A DNA stretch of 64,000 nucleotides from Arsenophonus endosymbiont of Aleurodicus floccissimus (GTDB lineage: Bacteria > Pseudomonadota > Gammaproteobacteria > Enterobacterales > Enterobacteriaceae), in contig NZ_OUND01000001.1 in assembly GCF_900343025.1 (NCBI RefSeq), forward strand, positions 372,001-436,000, read 5' to 3'. Both the position numbers and the translations under genes were made by a program. Shown piece after piece: positions 1 through 9,459 of this stretch. Position 1 is the first letter of the stretch. Every line of letters begins with the position of its first letter. The notes below the pieces were generated by a model. The model had not been told where the DNA came from, did not search any database, and saw only the letters and a program-made list of their open reading frames with translations.

Positions 1-394
1 TATTCAACTTTTTTCTATCGCTATCCAGTATTACTATGATTGGAGTCATATTGTAACTGGGTTATTAGGTTTTATTATTAATTAGATTATTATTCCTGTT
101 CAAATTATTGGCTATATTGCTATTATTTATGGTTTTTGGCCACAAATAAAAAATATCTTCATTATTAAATGGCTGCAATCAGTTGGCCGTAGTATGGCTT
201 TAAATAGCTACTTATTACAGACGCTGATCTGTACCACTATTTTTTATCGGTTTGGTTTTTTTGTTCAATTTGGCCGTTTAGCATTACTTAGTTTTGTGCC
301 GCTGATTTGGTTTATTAATATTATATTTGCTATGTTGGTTGAAATATTTTACGCAAGGGCCGATAGAGTTGTTATGGCGTTATTTAACCAATAA
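1..394 (+). pseudogene. yeiB: YeiB-type membrane protein, 3' fragment with in-frame stop
   Basis: This is the C-terminal part of a DUF418 inner-membrane protein of the YeiB family; the 5' part lies outside the window. The reading frame runs from base 2 but has a TAG at 83-85. After the stop it continues in the same frame and ends with a typical YeiB tail: Gly-Arg-Ser-Met-Ala-Leu-Asn-Ser-Tyr-Leu-Leu-Gln-Thr-Leu followed by hydrophobic segments. The natural stop is at 392-394. YeiB has no settled biochemical role. The single nonsense codon within otherwise conserved sequence marks it as a pseudogene, although the missing 5' end could hold more lesions. Confidence 0.75.
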
Positions 395-416
395 ATTCGC
401 TACTTGCTAGCTGAAA

Positions 417-982
417 TTATTTCAGCTCTTCAGGTAAAACGGCAGGATATCCTTTGATGCCATCAGGCATTTTTATCGGTGCGGGAATAGATTCCTGTTG
501 TCCCAAAAAACGGGGTTCACTTTTTAATATATAGAGATCAATTAGGGCATTAATACGGGCAAAAAAACCTCGCGTAAACAAACTTTAATGATTTTTTTTG
601 GTGAGGAAACTGCATAGCACTGAGCATCTATCCCTTTTTTCATAGCGATAAATAATATTCTTTCACAATGGAAACGTTGGGTAATAATAGTAAAGTTGTT
701 AGTGGCAAACACTTGATGAGTCAAGTATTTTATTTTACCGCTATTATAAGCATTAATGGCGCCCTGAATTCGATATTTATAGTACTCATTAGGTAAACCG
801 GCAGAATAATATTTTGACTCGCCTAAAATCATACCAACGCCGCGAGGTGGTAATTTTTTTACATCATCATAGATATAGTCACCAGTTTTCCAACTAATCC
901 AATGATCGAATGCCAGAGTAGCAACGGTTGCAGTTACTATAATGGTAAGTAATAAGCTATAAATAAGGAATTTCCTCATCAT
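417..982 (-). pseudogene. sanA: SanA (vancomycin exclusion/envelope barrier protein), internally deleted and frameshifted
   Basis: SanA is an inner-membrane DUF218 protein with a periplasmic domain that supports the envelope barrier. The N-terminal anchor (about residues 5-27) and the Trp-Ile-Ser-Trp-Lys-Thr and Tyr-Arg-Ile-Gln-Gly-Ala-Ile-Asn-Ala-Tyr motifs are intact. After the Asn-Ser-Gly-Lys motif the frame jumps to the Thr-Gln-Arg-Phe-His-Cys-Glu-Arg motif, so about 50 residues of the family's central core are missing. The coding then shifts frame in a T7 run near 565, and the remaining tail (Pro-Arg-Phe-Leu-Gly to Pro-Glu-Glu-Leu-Lys-stop at 417) is in another frame. The core deletion makes it non-functional. 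In E. coli cdd lies between sanA and yohK; it is absent here. Confidence 0.85.
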
Positions 983-1335
983 TTATGCCTATAGATTACA
1001 GGATAGAGAAAGTCAGCTTAATAAGGGCTATTTTACTTATTATCATGCGCGGCCGCTGATTAATTCAACAGCTTATTGCTAGATAAGACTTATAATAGCC
1101 AGAAGGCAGCAAGTTTGTAAATACGATATTCAGACTAGCTGAAATTACCTCGAATTAGTTACTTTAACACATTGTTCAAGACAACTGTGGCAACTGGCTA
1201 GATTTGATTTAAATTTATTCAGCTAAAATAGCCTAAAAATTAAAGTTATCGCCCGCCAGTAAGATTAACTTTTCTACATAAAATAGACAGAAAGTGATTA
1301 CCATGTTATTGATTCATTTTTTATAGCTAATCACT
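983..1335. other. Gene-free interval between sanA and yohK remnants
   Basis: I see no coding potential, RNA gene or clear hairpin here. By enterobacterial gene order this is where cdd (cytidine deaminase) would sit, but I recognise no cdd-derived peptide in any frame, so the gene appears deleted rather than merely mutated. Confidence 0.5.
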
Positions 1336-2027
1336 TTAATATAATAAATCGATTATTAAAGGAAAAATGAAAGGGGCAATTAATGAGGTGATTATGCCAC
1401 ATGTCATTAATGCGAGAGAACTATAGGCACCTTCAATGTAGTTTATCTCGGCGCTACGCGCAGTACCTACTGCATGTGAGGCTGCTCCCATCGCTAATCC
1501 TCGAGCAATAGGGGTTTTTATACGCAAAAAATTAAACAGTACATGCCCAAACATAGCACCAAAAATGCCAACTAAAATCACACAAGCTGCACTAATGGCT
1601 GGTATGCCGCCAATCCCTTGTGAAACAGCATCGCAATCGGTGTTGTAACAGATTTTGGCAATATTGAAGCAGCCATTTCGACACTCGCGCCTGCCCATAA
1701 CGCAATAGCGGTTCCTGTTACCATAGCAATCAGACTTGCGATAAAACAAACACTAATAATGGATTTCCATTGGGCACGAATTTGATGTAATTGCTCGTAT
1801 AATGGCAAAGCCAAGGCAATAACTGCCGGCTGTAACAAATCATTGAGAATACGGCTACCAGAGAAATAATGGCTATATGAAGTATGTGTTATTAGTAAAG
1901 TATCAATAATGATACTGATTGAAATTAACAGCGGATTTAAAATAGTTAATCGATATTTTTGGGATAATTTTCTCGCTAATAAGAAAACGATAATGAAAGG
2001 TAGTGACCACCAGATATGATTTAACAT
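1336..2027 (-). pseudogene. yohK: YohK/LrgB-type membrane protein, frameshifted
   Basis: LrgB-family polytopic membrane protein, partner of the LrgA-like YohJ encoded just upstream. The N-terminal part (start at 2027, motif Ile-Trp-Trp-Ser-Leu-Pro) reads through Ala-Ser-Ile-Leu-Pro-Lys-Ser-Val-Thr-Thr-Pro-Ile-Ala-Met. A frameshift near 1625 then puts the C-terminal half (Gly-Gly-Ile-Pro-Ala-Ile-Ser-Ala through Cys-Gly-Ile-Ile-Thr-Ser-Leu-Ile-Ala-Pro) into another frame. Joined, the two parts make about 230 residues, the family length, so one indel explains the damage. It is likely a young pseudogene. Confidence 0.85.
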
Positions 2028-2086
2028 TGTTGTTATTCGTTATTTGGCCTATTTTTTTGCTTACTTTGGTTTTTTTCTGCTGCTTA

Positions 2087-2476
2087 CTAGCATCCGAGGT
2101 AATTTAAATTAGGTTCACGATGAATACAGTGTGAGCTATAAGCAACAATAATCATAATAATTAAGGTACTAATAATGCAGGAGAGTAAAATAGGGATAAT
2201 TTGTTGGCTAAACATATCATAATAATTCATTATGCTTACTCCGATTGGAATAAATAGCAATGTTACATTTTTGAGTAGCAAATGACAGCCGGGTTGTATC
2301 CAGTGGACAGGTATGATTTGGACGGTTAATAAGCTAAACAACACCAGCATACCGATTATACTACCTGGCAGAGAAAAAGGCAGCAAATTTGATATTAGGT
2401 TTTCTATTATTAGGCATAGATAAATGAATAAAAAAGCACGTAAATATTGCCAACTAATATAAGGATATTTTTGCAA
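2087..2476 (-). CDS. yohJ: YohJ, LrgA/CidA-like membrane protein
   Basis: Intact 129-residue homologue of YohJ (DUF/LrgA family, UPF0299), a small holin-like inner-membrane protein with four predicted membrane segments. Family motifs visible are Trp-Gln-Tyr-Leu-Arg-Ala-Phe near the N-terminus, Pro-Gly-Ser-Ile-Ile-Gly-Met, and Leu-Phe-Ile-Pro-Ile-Gly-Val. The frame is closed upstream by a TAG with no ATG between, so translation would have to start at TTG (2476) or another non-ATG codon. The partner YohK is broken, so any YohJK function is probably lost and this gene may be drifting. In enterobacteria the pair sits upstream of cdd-sanA, as here. Confidence 0.75.
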   Translation of the reverse strand: MQKYPYISWQYLRAFLFIYLCLIIENLISNLLPFSLPGSIIGMLVLFSLLTVQIIPVHWIQPGCHLLLKNVTLLFIPIGVSIMNYYDMFSQQIIPILLSCIISTLIIMIIVAYSSHCIHREPNLNYLGC

Positions 2477-2566
2477 AACAACATAATACCAGTCCTATAA
2501 TAAAACATACTGATAATACAACTAGCTCACTTAATGTGCCAGGCTGCTTGTAGTCTCTAGGATTAA

Positions 2567-2597
2567 AAATGGCGAAAATGCGATTGTCGCCATTTTA
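2567..2597 (-). terminator. Probable metG terminator
   Basis: A 10-bp perfect inverted repeat (2567-2576 with 2588-2597) with an 11-nt loop lies 20 bases past the metG stop. On the minus strand the stem ends in a short T run, so a Rho-independent terminator for metG is likely. Confidence 0.7.
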
Positions 2598-2616
2598 ATT
2601 TAATGTTTTTTGTAAC

Positions 2617-4647
2617 CTATTTTACTTTCATACCGGGCTTGGCACCAGCATCTGGACTTAATAGAAAGATATCTTTATTACCAGGACCGGCGGCTAATAC
2701 CATTCCTTCTGAAATGCCAAACCGCATTTTTCGTGGCGCTAAATTAGCGACCATGATCGTTAAGCGCCCTTCAAGTACTTTCGGATCAGGATAAGCCGCG
2801 CGAATACCAGAAAAAACTTGTCGGTTGCTATCACCTAAATCTAATTGGAGTTTTAGCAGCTTATCGGAGCCTTCAACTAAATCAGCTTGCTTAATTAAAG
2901 CAACTCGTAAGTCTACTTTGTCGAAGTCATCAAAACTGATGATATTTTGGAGAGAATTTTCTGGATCTTGTTGATTAGTCATCGTTTGTGCCGTTATATT
3001 TTGGCTAGATGCCGCCGCTAACATAGTAGTTATATTGTTCATTTCAATTCGCTGGAATAAGGTTTTAAATGGCGTAATTTTATGATTTAACAAAGGGTCG
3101 CTAATATCATCCCAGTTGAGTGAAATATTTAAAAAAGTTTCTGCCCGATTAGTGAGCCACGGTAATATAGGTTTTAAATAAGTCATTAGCACGCGAAATA
3201 AATTGATACCCATCGAACAGATATCATGTAAATTTTGTTCGCGATCTTCCTGTTTAGCGACTACCCAGGGTGCTTGCTCATCAATATAGCGATTGGCTAG
3301 ATCGGCAAGTAACATAATTTCACGAATTGCCTTATTGTATTCACGATGACAAAATTGTTGACCAATTTTGTCTGCTGCGGCAATAAATTGCTGGTAAAGC
3401 TCAGGAGCCGCAAGTTGCGATGATAACTTACCATCAAAGCGTTTATTAATGAATCCAACATTGCGAGCCGCGAGGTTGACGACTTTATTCACGATGTCGC
3501 TATTTACCCGTTGGACAAAGTCTTCTAAGTTAAGGTCAATATCATCAATGCGGGAAGAAAGCTTAGCGGCATAATAGTAACGTAAACAATCAGCATCCAG
3601 CTGATCTAAATAGGCGCGCGCGGTAATAAAAGTGCCCCGTGATTTGGACATTTTTGCGCCATTTACAGTGATATAACCGTGAACAAAGATATTGGTAGGC
3701 TTACGATAACCACTACCCTCTAATATTGCTGGCCAAAATAGGCTATGGAAGTAAACAATGTCTTTACCGATAAAGTGGTAAAGATCGGCAGTAGAATCTT
3801 TGTGCCAATAACTATCGAAATCAATATTGGGTTGTTTGTCACATAGATTTTTAAATGTCCCCATATAACCAATAGGAGCATCTAACCAGACGTAAAAATA
3901 TTTGCCATGCTCATTAGGGATTTCAAAACCAAAGTAAGGGACATCACGAGTAATATCCCATTGCTGTAAACCTGCCTCAAACCACTCTTGCATTTTATTT
4001 GCCACTTGTGGTTGCAAAGCCCCTGAGCGTGTCCAACTTTGTAGCATATGACTAAATGCGGGTAAATCAAAGAAAAAATGCTTTGTTTCACGCATTTCAG
4101 GCGTTGCACCAGAAATCACCGAGTAGGGATTGATAAGTTCTGTTGGGTTATAAGTTGCGCCACAGACCTCACAATTATCACCGTATTGATCAGCGGCTTG
4201 GCATTCTGGGCAACCCCCTTTAACAAAGCGATCGGGTAGAAACATACCTTGCTTGGGATCATAAAGTTGCGAGATAGTTTTGTTTTTGATATAGCCACTC
4301 TTTTTTAGTGTTAAATAAATTTGTTCAGATAATGTTTTATTTTCTACACTATGAGTTGAATGGTAATTATCATAACTAATGGCAAAGTCAGCAAGATCAT
4401 GTTGATGTTCCTGATTTACTTTACTAATCATCTCCTCAGGCGTTATACTGAATTGCTGAGCTTTTAGCATAATTGGAGTGCCATGAGCATCATCGGCACA
4501 TATAAAGTAAACCTGCTTGCCGCGCATTCGTTGATAACGAACCCAAATATCGGCCTGAATATGCTCTAAAATATGGCCAAGGTGTATTGAACCGTTAGCA
4601 TAAGGTAACGCACAGGTTACCAAAAGTTTTTTCGCGACTTGAGACAT
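2617..4647 (-). CDS. metG: Methionyl-tRNA synthetase
   Basis: Charges tRNA-Met (and initiator tRNA) with methionine in the cytoplasm; essential. At 676 residues it is the same length as the E. coli enzyme. The class I signature His-Leu-Gly-His is at residues 22-25. A zinc knuckle with two Cys-x-x-Cys pairs follows at about residues 146-161 (Cys-Pro-Glu-Cys and Cys-Glu-Val-Cys). The Lys-Met-Ser-Lys-Ser loop is near residue 335. The last ~100 residues form the dimerising tRNA-binding (EMAP-like) domain, starting at Phe-Asp-Lys-Val-Asp-Leu-Arg-Val. It is divergent from mrp, as in enterobacteria. No lesion is seen. Confidence 0.98.
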   Translation of the reverse strand: MSQVAKKLLVTCALPYANGSIHLGHILEHIQADIWVRYQRMRGKQVYFICADDAHGTPIMLKAQQFSITPEEMISKVNQEHQHDLADFAISYDNYHSTHSVENKTLSEQIYLTLKKSGYIKNKTISQLYDPKQGMFLPDRFVKGGCPECQAADQYGDNCEVCGATYNPTELINPYSVISGATPEMRETKHFFFDLPAFSHMLQSWTRSGALQPQVANKMQEWFEAGLQQWDITRDVPYFGFEIPNEHGKYFYVWLDAPIGYMGTFKNLCDKQPNIDFDSYWHKDSTADLYHFIGKDIVYFHSLFWPAILEGSGYRKPTNIFVHGYITVNGAKMSKSRGTFITARAYLDQLDADCLRYYYAAKLSSRIDDIDLNLEDFVQRVNSDIVNKVVNLAARNVGFINKRFDGKLSSQLAAPELYQQFIAAADKIGQQFCHREYNKAIREIMLLADLANRYIDEQAPWVVAKQEDREQNLHDICSMGINLFRVLMTYLKPILPWLTNRAETFLNISLNWDDISDPLLNHKITPFKTLFQRIEMNNITTMLAAASSQNITAQTMTNQQDPENSLQNIISFDDFDKVDLRVALIKQADLVEGSDKLLKLQLDLGDSNRQVFSGIRAAYPDPKVLEGRLTIMVANLAPRKMRFGISEGMVLAAGPGNKDIFLLSPDAGAKPGMKVK

Positions 4648-4864
4648 AGTAAGGATCTAATTCCCATAAAAATTGAACAATAATTTGATGTTAACTGATT
4701 GAGTTTTTTTCGGCTAGGCCTGAACATGACTAATCAATCATTATTTTATCGTAATTTTGCTTGATAAGCGTCATTTTATTATCTATTTATCTTAATTAAA
4801 CTGTTCTCTGGTATGATGTAGTGATTAATTGTTGATAATTTAATACTAAATAAAAGGAGCTGCG

Positions 4865-5980
4865 ATGAATTCAGGATCCTTGAAACAAACAAAAGCAGAA
4901 AAGTTAACTCAGCAAGTTGCTGAGGTTTTAGACACATTTTCTCATCCAACACTGCAAAGTAATCTGAGTACATTAAAGGCATTATGTCATTGTGTATTAC
5001 TCGATGATGTTTTACATATTGAATTAGTCATGCCCTTTGCCTGGAAAACACCGTTTAAGTTATTAATTGAGCAACTGACACCGCAATTACGAAAAATAAC
5101 TGGCGCACAAACAGTAGAGTGGAAATTACGTCATAATATCAATACTTTACGTAGAGCTAATAATTTGCCTGGCATTAATGGAGTACGTAATATTATTGCT
5201 GTCAGTTCAGGTAAAGGAGGGGTTGGCAAATCAACCACAACATTGAATTTGGCGTTGGCATTAGCGCAAGAAGGAGCGAAGGTAGGTATTCTGGATGCTG
5301 ATATTTATGGTCCCTCTATTCCGACTATGTTGGCAACTAAAAATCAGCGGCCCACATCACCTGATGGACATCATATGGTACCGATAATGTCTTATCATGG
5401 GCTAGCGACTAATTCAATTGGTTATTTGATTAATGATGATAATGCGATGATATGGCGTGGTCCAATGGCTAGCAAGGCTTTGATGCAAATGTTACAGGAT
5501 ACCGAATGGCCAGATTTAGATTATTTAGTGATTGATATGCCACCTGGAACCGGTGATATTCAATTAACCTTAGCACAGAATATACCAGTTACCGCGGTGA
5601 TTGTTGTTACCACACCACAAGATATTGCTTTGCTTGATGCGATGAAAGGCATCGCGATGTTTGACAAAGTGAAAGTGCAGGTATTGGGTATTGTTGAAAA
5701 TATGAGTCTACATATTTGTAGCAATTGTGGCTACGTGGAGCCTATTTTTGGTTCTGGTGGTGCAGAAATATTGGCTGAAAAATACCAGTGCCAGCTGTTA
5801 GGTAAGATCCCGTTACATATTTCTCTGCGTGAGGATTTAGATCAAGGTCAACCGACAGTAATGCGGGATCCTAATGGTGAATTCGCTGCTATTTATCGGG
5901 AAATAGCATCGACGATTTCGGCTCAAATGTATTGGGCAGGAGAGAAAATTCACACTGAAATTGCTTTCCGTGCTATTTAA
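4865..5980 (+). CDS. mrp: Mrp/ApbC iron-sulfur carrier P-loop ATPase
   Basis: Cytoplasmic Fe-S cluster carrier/scaffold of the Mrp/NBP35 family. The 371 residues hold an N-terminal DUF59-type (MIP18-like) domain (about 15-95), the deviant Walker A Gly-Lys-Gly-Gly-Val-Gly-Lys-Ser at residues 116-123, and a C-terminal Cys-x-x-Cys (Cys-Ser-Asn-Cys near residue 282) that binds the bridging cluster. The ATG at 4865 follows a strong AAAGGAG Shine-Dalgarno with suitable spacing, which fixes the start. It is divergent from metG, the usual enterobacterial arrangement. Intact. Confidence 0.97.
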   Translation: MNSGSLKQTKAEKLTQQVAEVLDTFSHPTLQSNLSTLKALCHCVLLDDVLHIELVMPFAWKTPFKLLIEQLTPQLRKITGAQTVEWKLRHNINTLRRANNLPGINGVRNIIAVSSGKGGVGKSTTTLNLALALAQEGAKVGILDADIYGPSIPTMLATKNQRPTSPDGHHMVPIMSYHGLATNSIGYLINDDNAMIWRGPMASKALMQMLQDTEWPDLDYLVIDMPPGTGDIQLTLAQNIPVTAVIVVTTPQDIALLDAMKGIAMFDKVKVQVLGIVENMSLHICSNCGYVEPIFGSGGAEILAEKYQCQLLGKIPLHISLREDLDQGQPTVMRDPNGEFAAIYREIASTISAQMYWAGEKIHTEIAFRAI

Positions 5981-6031
5981 ACTGATTAATTCCATAACTT
6001 ATTGCTTGAAAATAAATATGAAGTGATAATT

Positions 6032-6066
6032 ATTAGGTCTTGTTATTAAAATTAGCCAGACCTAAT
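6032..6066 (+). terminator. Weak hairpin downstream of mrp
   Basis: A 9-bp inverted repeat (6032-6040 with 6058-6066) encloses a 17-nt AT-rich loop and is followed by a few T residues. It may end the mrp transcript; the large loop makes this uncertain. Confidence 0.4.
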
Positions 6067-6164
6067 TTTAAATGCTGGAAGATACTATAATAACCCCTTA
6101 TAATTCCGGCGCTCATAATATTTAATTATATTAATTCCCATTATTTAAACTCAGGTTATTTAAA

Positions 6165-6806
6165 ATGGCTGATCCAGCACATAAGTGCGCTATTGTCGGT
6201 ATATCAGGTGCTTCAGTATCAGGTAAAAGTCTTATTGCGAAAACGCTTTATCATGAATTACGTACTCAAGTGGGTGACCACAATATTGGTCTGATCACTG
6301 AGGATTGTTACTATCGAGATCAACATGACATGCTGATGGAAGAACGAGTGAAAGTAAATTACGACCATCCCAATTCAATGGATCATGATCTGCTTTTTCA
6401 TCATCTGGAATTGTTGAAGGCAGGAAAAGGCATTGATCTGCCACAATATGATTATACTCAGCATACACGTAAGCATGAAACCATGTTTTTTCAGCCTAAA
6501 AAAGTGATTATTATTGAAGGTATTTTATTATTAACTGATAAGCGCTTACGTAAGAATATGGATTTTGCCATTTATGTTGATACGCCATTGGATATTTGCT
6601 TAGTAAGAAGAATTAAACGGGATGTCAATGAACGAGGAAGAACATTAGATTCTGTTATTGAACAATATACTAAAACTGTTCGCCCAATGTTTCTTCAATT
6701 TATCGAGCCATCGAAACAATATGCAGATATTATTGTTCCTCGTAGTGGAAAAAATCGAGTGGCGATTGATATTCTAAAAGCTAAAATAGCGGAATTCTGC
6801 CAATAA
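6165..6806 (+). CDS. udk: Uridine kinase
   Basis: Phosphorylates uridine/cytidine to UMP/CMP for pyrimidine salvage. The 213 residues match the family length. The N-terminal P-loop reads Gly-Ala-Ser-Val-Ser-Gly-Lys-Ser (about residues 15-22), the enterobacterial Udk variant. The Asn-Tyr-Asp-His-Pro substrate-region motif, the Glu-Gly-Ile-Leu-Leu-Leu strand and the Arg-Arg-Ile-Lys-Arg-Asp lid segment are all present. It sits 44 bases upstream of dcd, the order seen in enterobacteria, and the two may be co-transcribed. Intact. Confidence 0.97.
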   Translation: MADPAHKCAIVGISGASVSGKSLIAKTLYHELRTQVGDHNIGLITEDCYYRDQHDMLMEERVKVNYDHPNSMDHDLLFHHLELLKAGKGIDLPQYDYTQHTRKHETMFFQPKKVIIIEGILLLTDKRLRKNMDFAIYVDTPLDICLVRRIKRDVNERGRTLDSVIEQYTKTVRPMFLQFIEPSKQYADIIVPRSGKNRVAIDILKAKIAEFCQ

Positions 6807-6849
6807 TTATCTATAAATAGATTAGGCATTCTCGCAAGGAGATGGAAAA

Positions 6850-7452
6850 ATGCGACTTTGTGACCGTGATATAATTAAATGGCTTGATGAAAAGAAGTTG
6901 GTTATTGAACCACGCCCATCAATTGAACGGATCAATGGGGTAACTGTTGATGTTTGTTTAGGTAATAAATTTCGAATATTTCAGGGCTATACTGCACCTT
7001 ATATCGATCTTAGTGGGCCTAAAAATGAAGTTAATGCTGCATTAGATCGGGTGATGAGTGATGAAATTACCTTAAACCAGAATGGTGCGTTTTTTTTGCA
7101 TCCGGGTGAATTAGCATTGGCGGTCACTTTAGAATCAGTCACTTTGCCTGATAATGCTGTTGGTTGGCTTGATGGCCGTTCTTCTCTTGCCCGCTTGGGA
7201 TTGATGGTGCATGTTACTGCTCACCGTATTGATCCCGGTTGGTGTGGTCAGATTGTGCTAGAGTTTTATAATTCAGGTAAACTACCATTGGCACTATGGC
7301 CGGGTATGGTTATTGGCTCATTAAGTTTTGAAATTTTATCCGGTTCAGCTGAGCGCCCCTATAATCGTCGTCAGGACGCAAAATATAAAAATCAACAAGG
7401 TGCGGTAGGGAGTAGAATTAGTGAAGATGATAAAAGTAATCATAAATTGTGA
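6850..7452 (+). CDS. dcd: dCTP deaminase
   Basis: Converts dCTP to dUTP, the main route to dUMP and thymidylate in enteric bacteria; a homotrimer in the cytoplasm. The 200-residue product is slightly longer than the usual 193 because of a few extra C-terminal residues. The conserved trimer-interface motif Gly-Arg-Ser-Ser-Leu-Ala-Arg and the catalytic segment His-Arg-Ile-Asp-Pro-Gly-Trp, followed by Glu-Phe-Tyr-Asn, are intact. An AAGGAGATGG Shine-Dalgarno stands before the ATG. Confidence 0.97.
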   Translation: MRLCDRDIIKWLDEKKLVIEPRPSIERINGVTVDVCLGNKFRIFQGYTAPYIDLSGPKNEVNAALDRVMSDEITLNQNGAFFLHPGELALAVTLESVTLPDNAVGWLDGRSSLARLGLMVHVTAHRIDPGWCGQIVLEFYNSGKLPLALWPGMVIGSLSFEILSGSAERPYNRRQDAKYKNQQGAVGSRISEDDKSNHKL

Positions 7453-7592
7453 TATTTTAAGTTAATTAATTCGGTGTTTTGCTGAAATCATGCTATAACC
7501 AAAATAATTTTATTTTCTCAGATCACGGAAAATAAGCTATCTAAAGGTGAAGTCATTAATTGTTTGTTTGAATACCATTGATGGAGACAGTG

Positions 7593-9419
7593 ATGAAACG
7601 ATTTTTGACCACATTAGCTATTCTGATGGTGGTTATTTTAGCAGGCTTAACGGCGCTAGTGTTGCTCGTTAATCCCAATGATTTTTGTCACTATTTAATT
7701 GATAAAGTTGAACAAAAAAGCGGCTATCATTTAGTTTTTCAAGGCGAAATGCGCTGGCATGTATGGCCTAGGCTAAGTATTATTACTGGGCCGATTTCAC
7801 TCACCGCGCCGGGCGCGACTAAGTCGGCTATTAGTGCAGATAACATGCGGCTTGATGTCTCCTTATGGCCGTTAATTTCCCACCAACTGTCTGTTGAACA
7901 GATTGTAATCAGTAATGCAGTTTTGCGCGCTACTCTAGATAGTGAAGCAAAATTAAATCAAGATGCCTCGATTGCTCCAGAAGGCCTTAACCGTATTAGT
8001 AGGAAAAATAATAGTGATAGCAAATGGTTATTTGAGATTAATAAAATAAAACTAACTGATAGTTTGTTAATTTGGCAGTTGGATAATGATACCCAGCTAA
8101 ATATGCGTAATATTATGTTGTCGCTCAGAAGGGAAGATAATCATTTTATTAGCGTTAATTTTAGTAGCAATGTAAGTAAGGATCAGCAGGATCTCAATTT
8201 TTCTTTAAAAAGTAAGTTAAATATTGCAGATTATCCGCATCAGATTGCTGGGGAAATCAATCAATTAGAATATAAAATTAGTGGTATTAATTTACCAACA
8301 GATGGCATTAGCGGCAATGCAACTTTATTGTTTGATTATTTGCATGATCAGCAACCAATATTAACCCTGTCTAATTTAGCTATTGACGTTAATGATAGTA
8401 ATTTAACTGGAAATTTAGTTGCTCATTTAGGTAAATCACTAGATTATCAATTAAATATTACTTCCACAAAACTGGATTTAGATAAGATTTTAGGTTGGCA
8501 ATCTTTATTACAACCTTTAACAGAGACAAAGATAACTCCTCAAGTAAGTCCTAAGCCTGTTATTGCGACGGTTGAAACCGATAGTTATGATTTAAGTTAT
8601 TTAAAGCAATTTCCATTTCAGGCAACAATCTCTGCCGATAAACTTATATATCGAGGTTTAGTTGTTGATAGCTTTAAGTCTAAGATAACCAATAAAAAAG
8701 CGTTATTAAATGTTAGTCAGCTAGAAGGTCGATTATTAGGTGGAAATTTTGAATTACCTATTAGTTTAAATTATCAAAATAGTCCGGTTATCGTCGCTGC
8801 TAAACCCAAATTTAATCATGTTAGGTTAGCTCCTTTGCTGCAATCCTTTGATATGCCGACCAAACTAGATGGTTCATTGATGTTAGCAGCAAATTTATCA
8901 GGGCCTGGATATGATAAATTTGCGCGGCTAAATTTTTGGTCCGGTAGCGCTAATGTAATGTTATCCAAGGCACAGTTAACAGGATTAAATATAGCTTCAC
9001 TGATCCAACACGCCTTTTCACGCCTTACTGATAAAATTGATACCCCGCAAAATCTTGACGATAATACGCAAATTGAAAATTTAACCGTTGATACAAAACT
9101 TAATAAGGGCATGCTATCGTTCTCAAATCTAGTTGCTTCTTCAGACGACGCTATGATTATCAATGGTAACGGTTGGCTAAATTTAGCGGGGAAATCAGCA
9201 GACGTGAAATTGCTGGTTAATATCAATAAAGGCTGGGATGGAAATGATAATTTTATTAATAAAATTAATCAATTGTCCATTCCTATACGTATTTATGGTA
9301 AGTGGAAAAATTTACAATATCAATTGAATATTGAAAAATTGCTGCATGATGAGTTTCAATCACAAGCTAAAAAAGCACTGGATAAGTTGTTAGACAAAGA
9401 AGTTAAATCGAAAAATTAG
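7593..9419 (+). CDS. asmA: AsmA family outer-membrane assembly/lipid-transport protein
   Basis: AsmA-like protein anchored in the inner membrane with a large periplasmic beta-rich domain; the family is linked to phospholipid and outer-membrane homeostasis. The N-terminal membrane segment (about residues 4-26) is followed by the conserved Val-Asn-Pro-Asn-Asp-Phe motif and by Arg-Trp-His-Val-Trp-Pro. I chose ATG 7593 because the Lys-Arg-Phe-Leu-Thr-Thr N-terminus aligns with E. coli AsmA and GGAG lies just upstream; the frame is open a little further, to a TTG at 7578. At 608 residues it compares with 617 in E. coli. Intact and convergent with yegH. Confidence 0.94.
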   Translation: MKRFLTTLAILMVVILAGLTALVLLVNPNDFCHYLIDKVEQKSGYHLVFQGEMRWHVWPRLSIITGPISLTAPGATKSAISADNMRLDVSLWPLISHQLSVEQIVISNAVLRATLDSEAKLNQDASIAPEGLNRISRKNNSDSKWLFEINKIKLTDSLLIWQLDNDTQLNMRNIMLSLRREDNHFISVNFSSNVSKDQQDLNFSLKSKLNIADYPHQIAGEINQLEYKISGINLPTDGISGNATLLFDYLHDQQPILTLSNLAIDVNDSNLTGNLVAHLGKSLDYQLNITSTKLDLDKILGWQSLLQPLTETKITPQVSPKPVIATVETDSYDLSYLKQFPFQATISADKLIYRGLVVDSFKSKITNKKALLNVSQLEGRLLGGNFELPISLNYQNSPVIVAAKPKFNHVRLAPLLQSFDMPTKLDGSLMLAANLSGPGYDKFARLNFWSGSANVMLSKAQLTGLNIASLIQHAFSRLTDKIDTPQNLDDNTQIENLTVDTKLNKGMLSFSNLVASSDDAMIINGNGWLNLAGKSADVKLLVNINKGWDGNDNFINKINQLSIPIRIYGKWKNLQYQLNIEKLLHDEFQSQAKKALDKLLDKEVKSKN

Positions 9420-9459
9420 TTTTAGCTTAAATTTATAACAAATGATTAGTGCGTTATTT

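Noticed and set aside
8816-9226. 136-codon minus-strand frame inside asmA
   Set aside because: It lies wholly opposite a well-conserved AsmA region and has no recognisable motifs; it is an antisense shadow.
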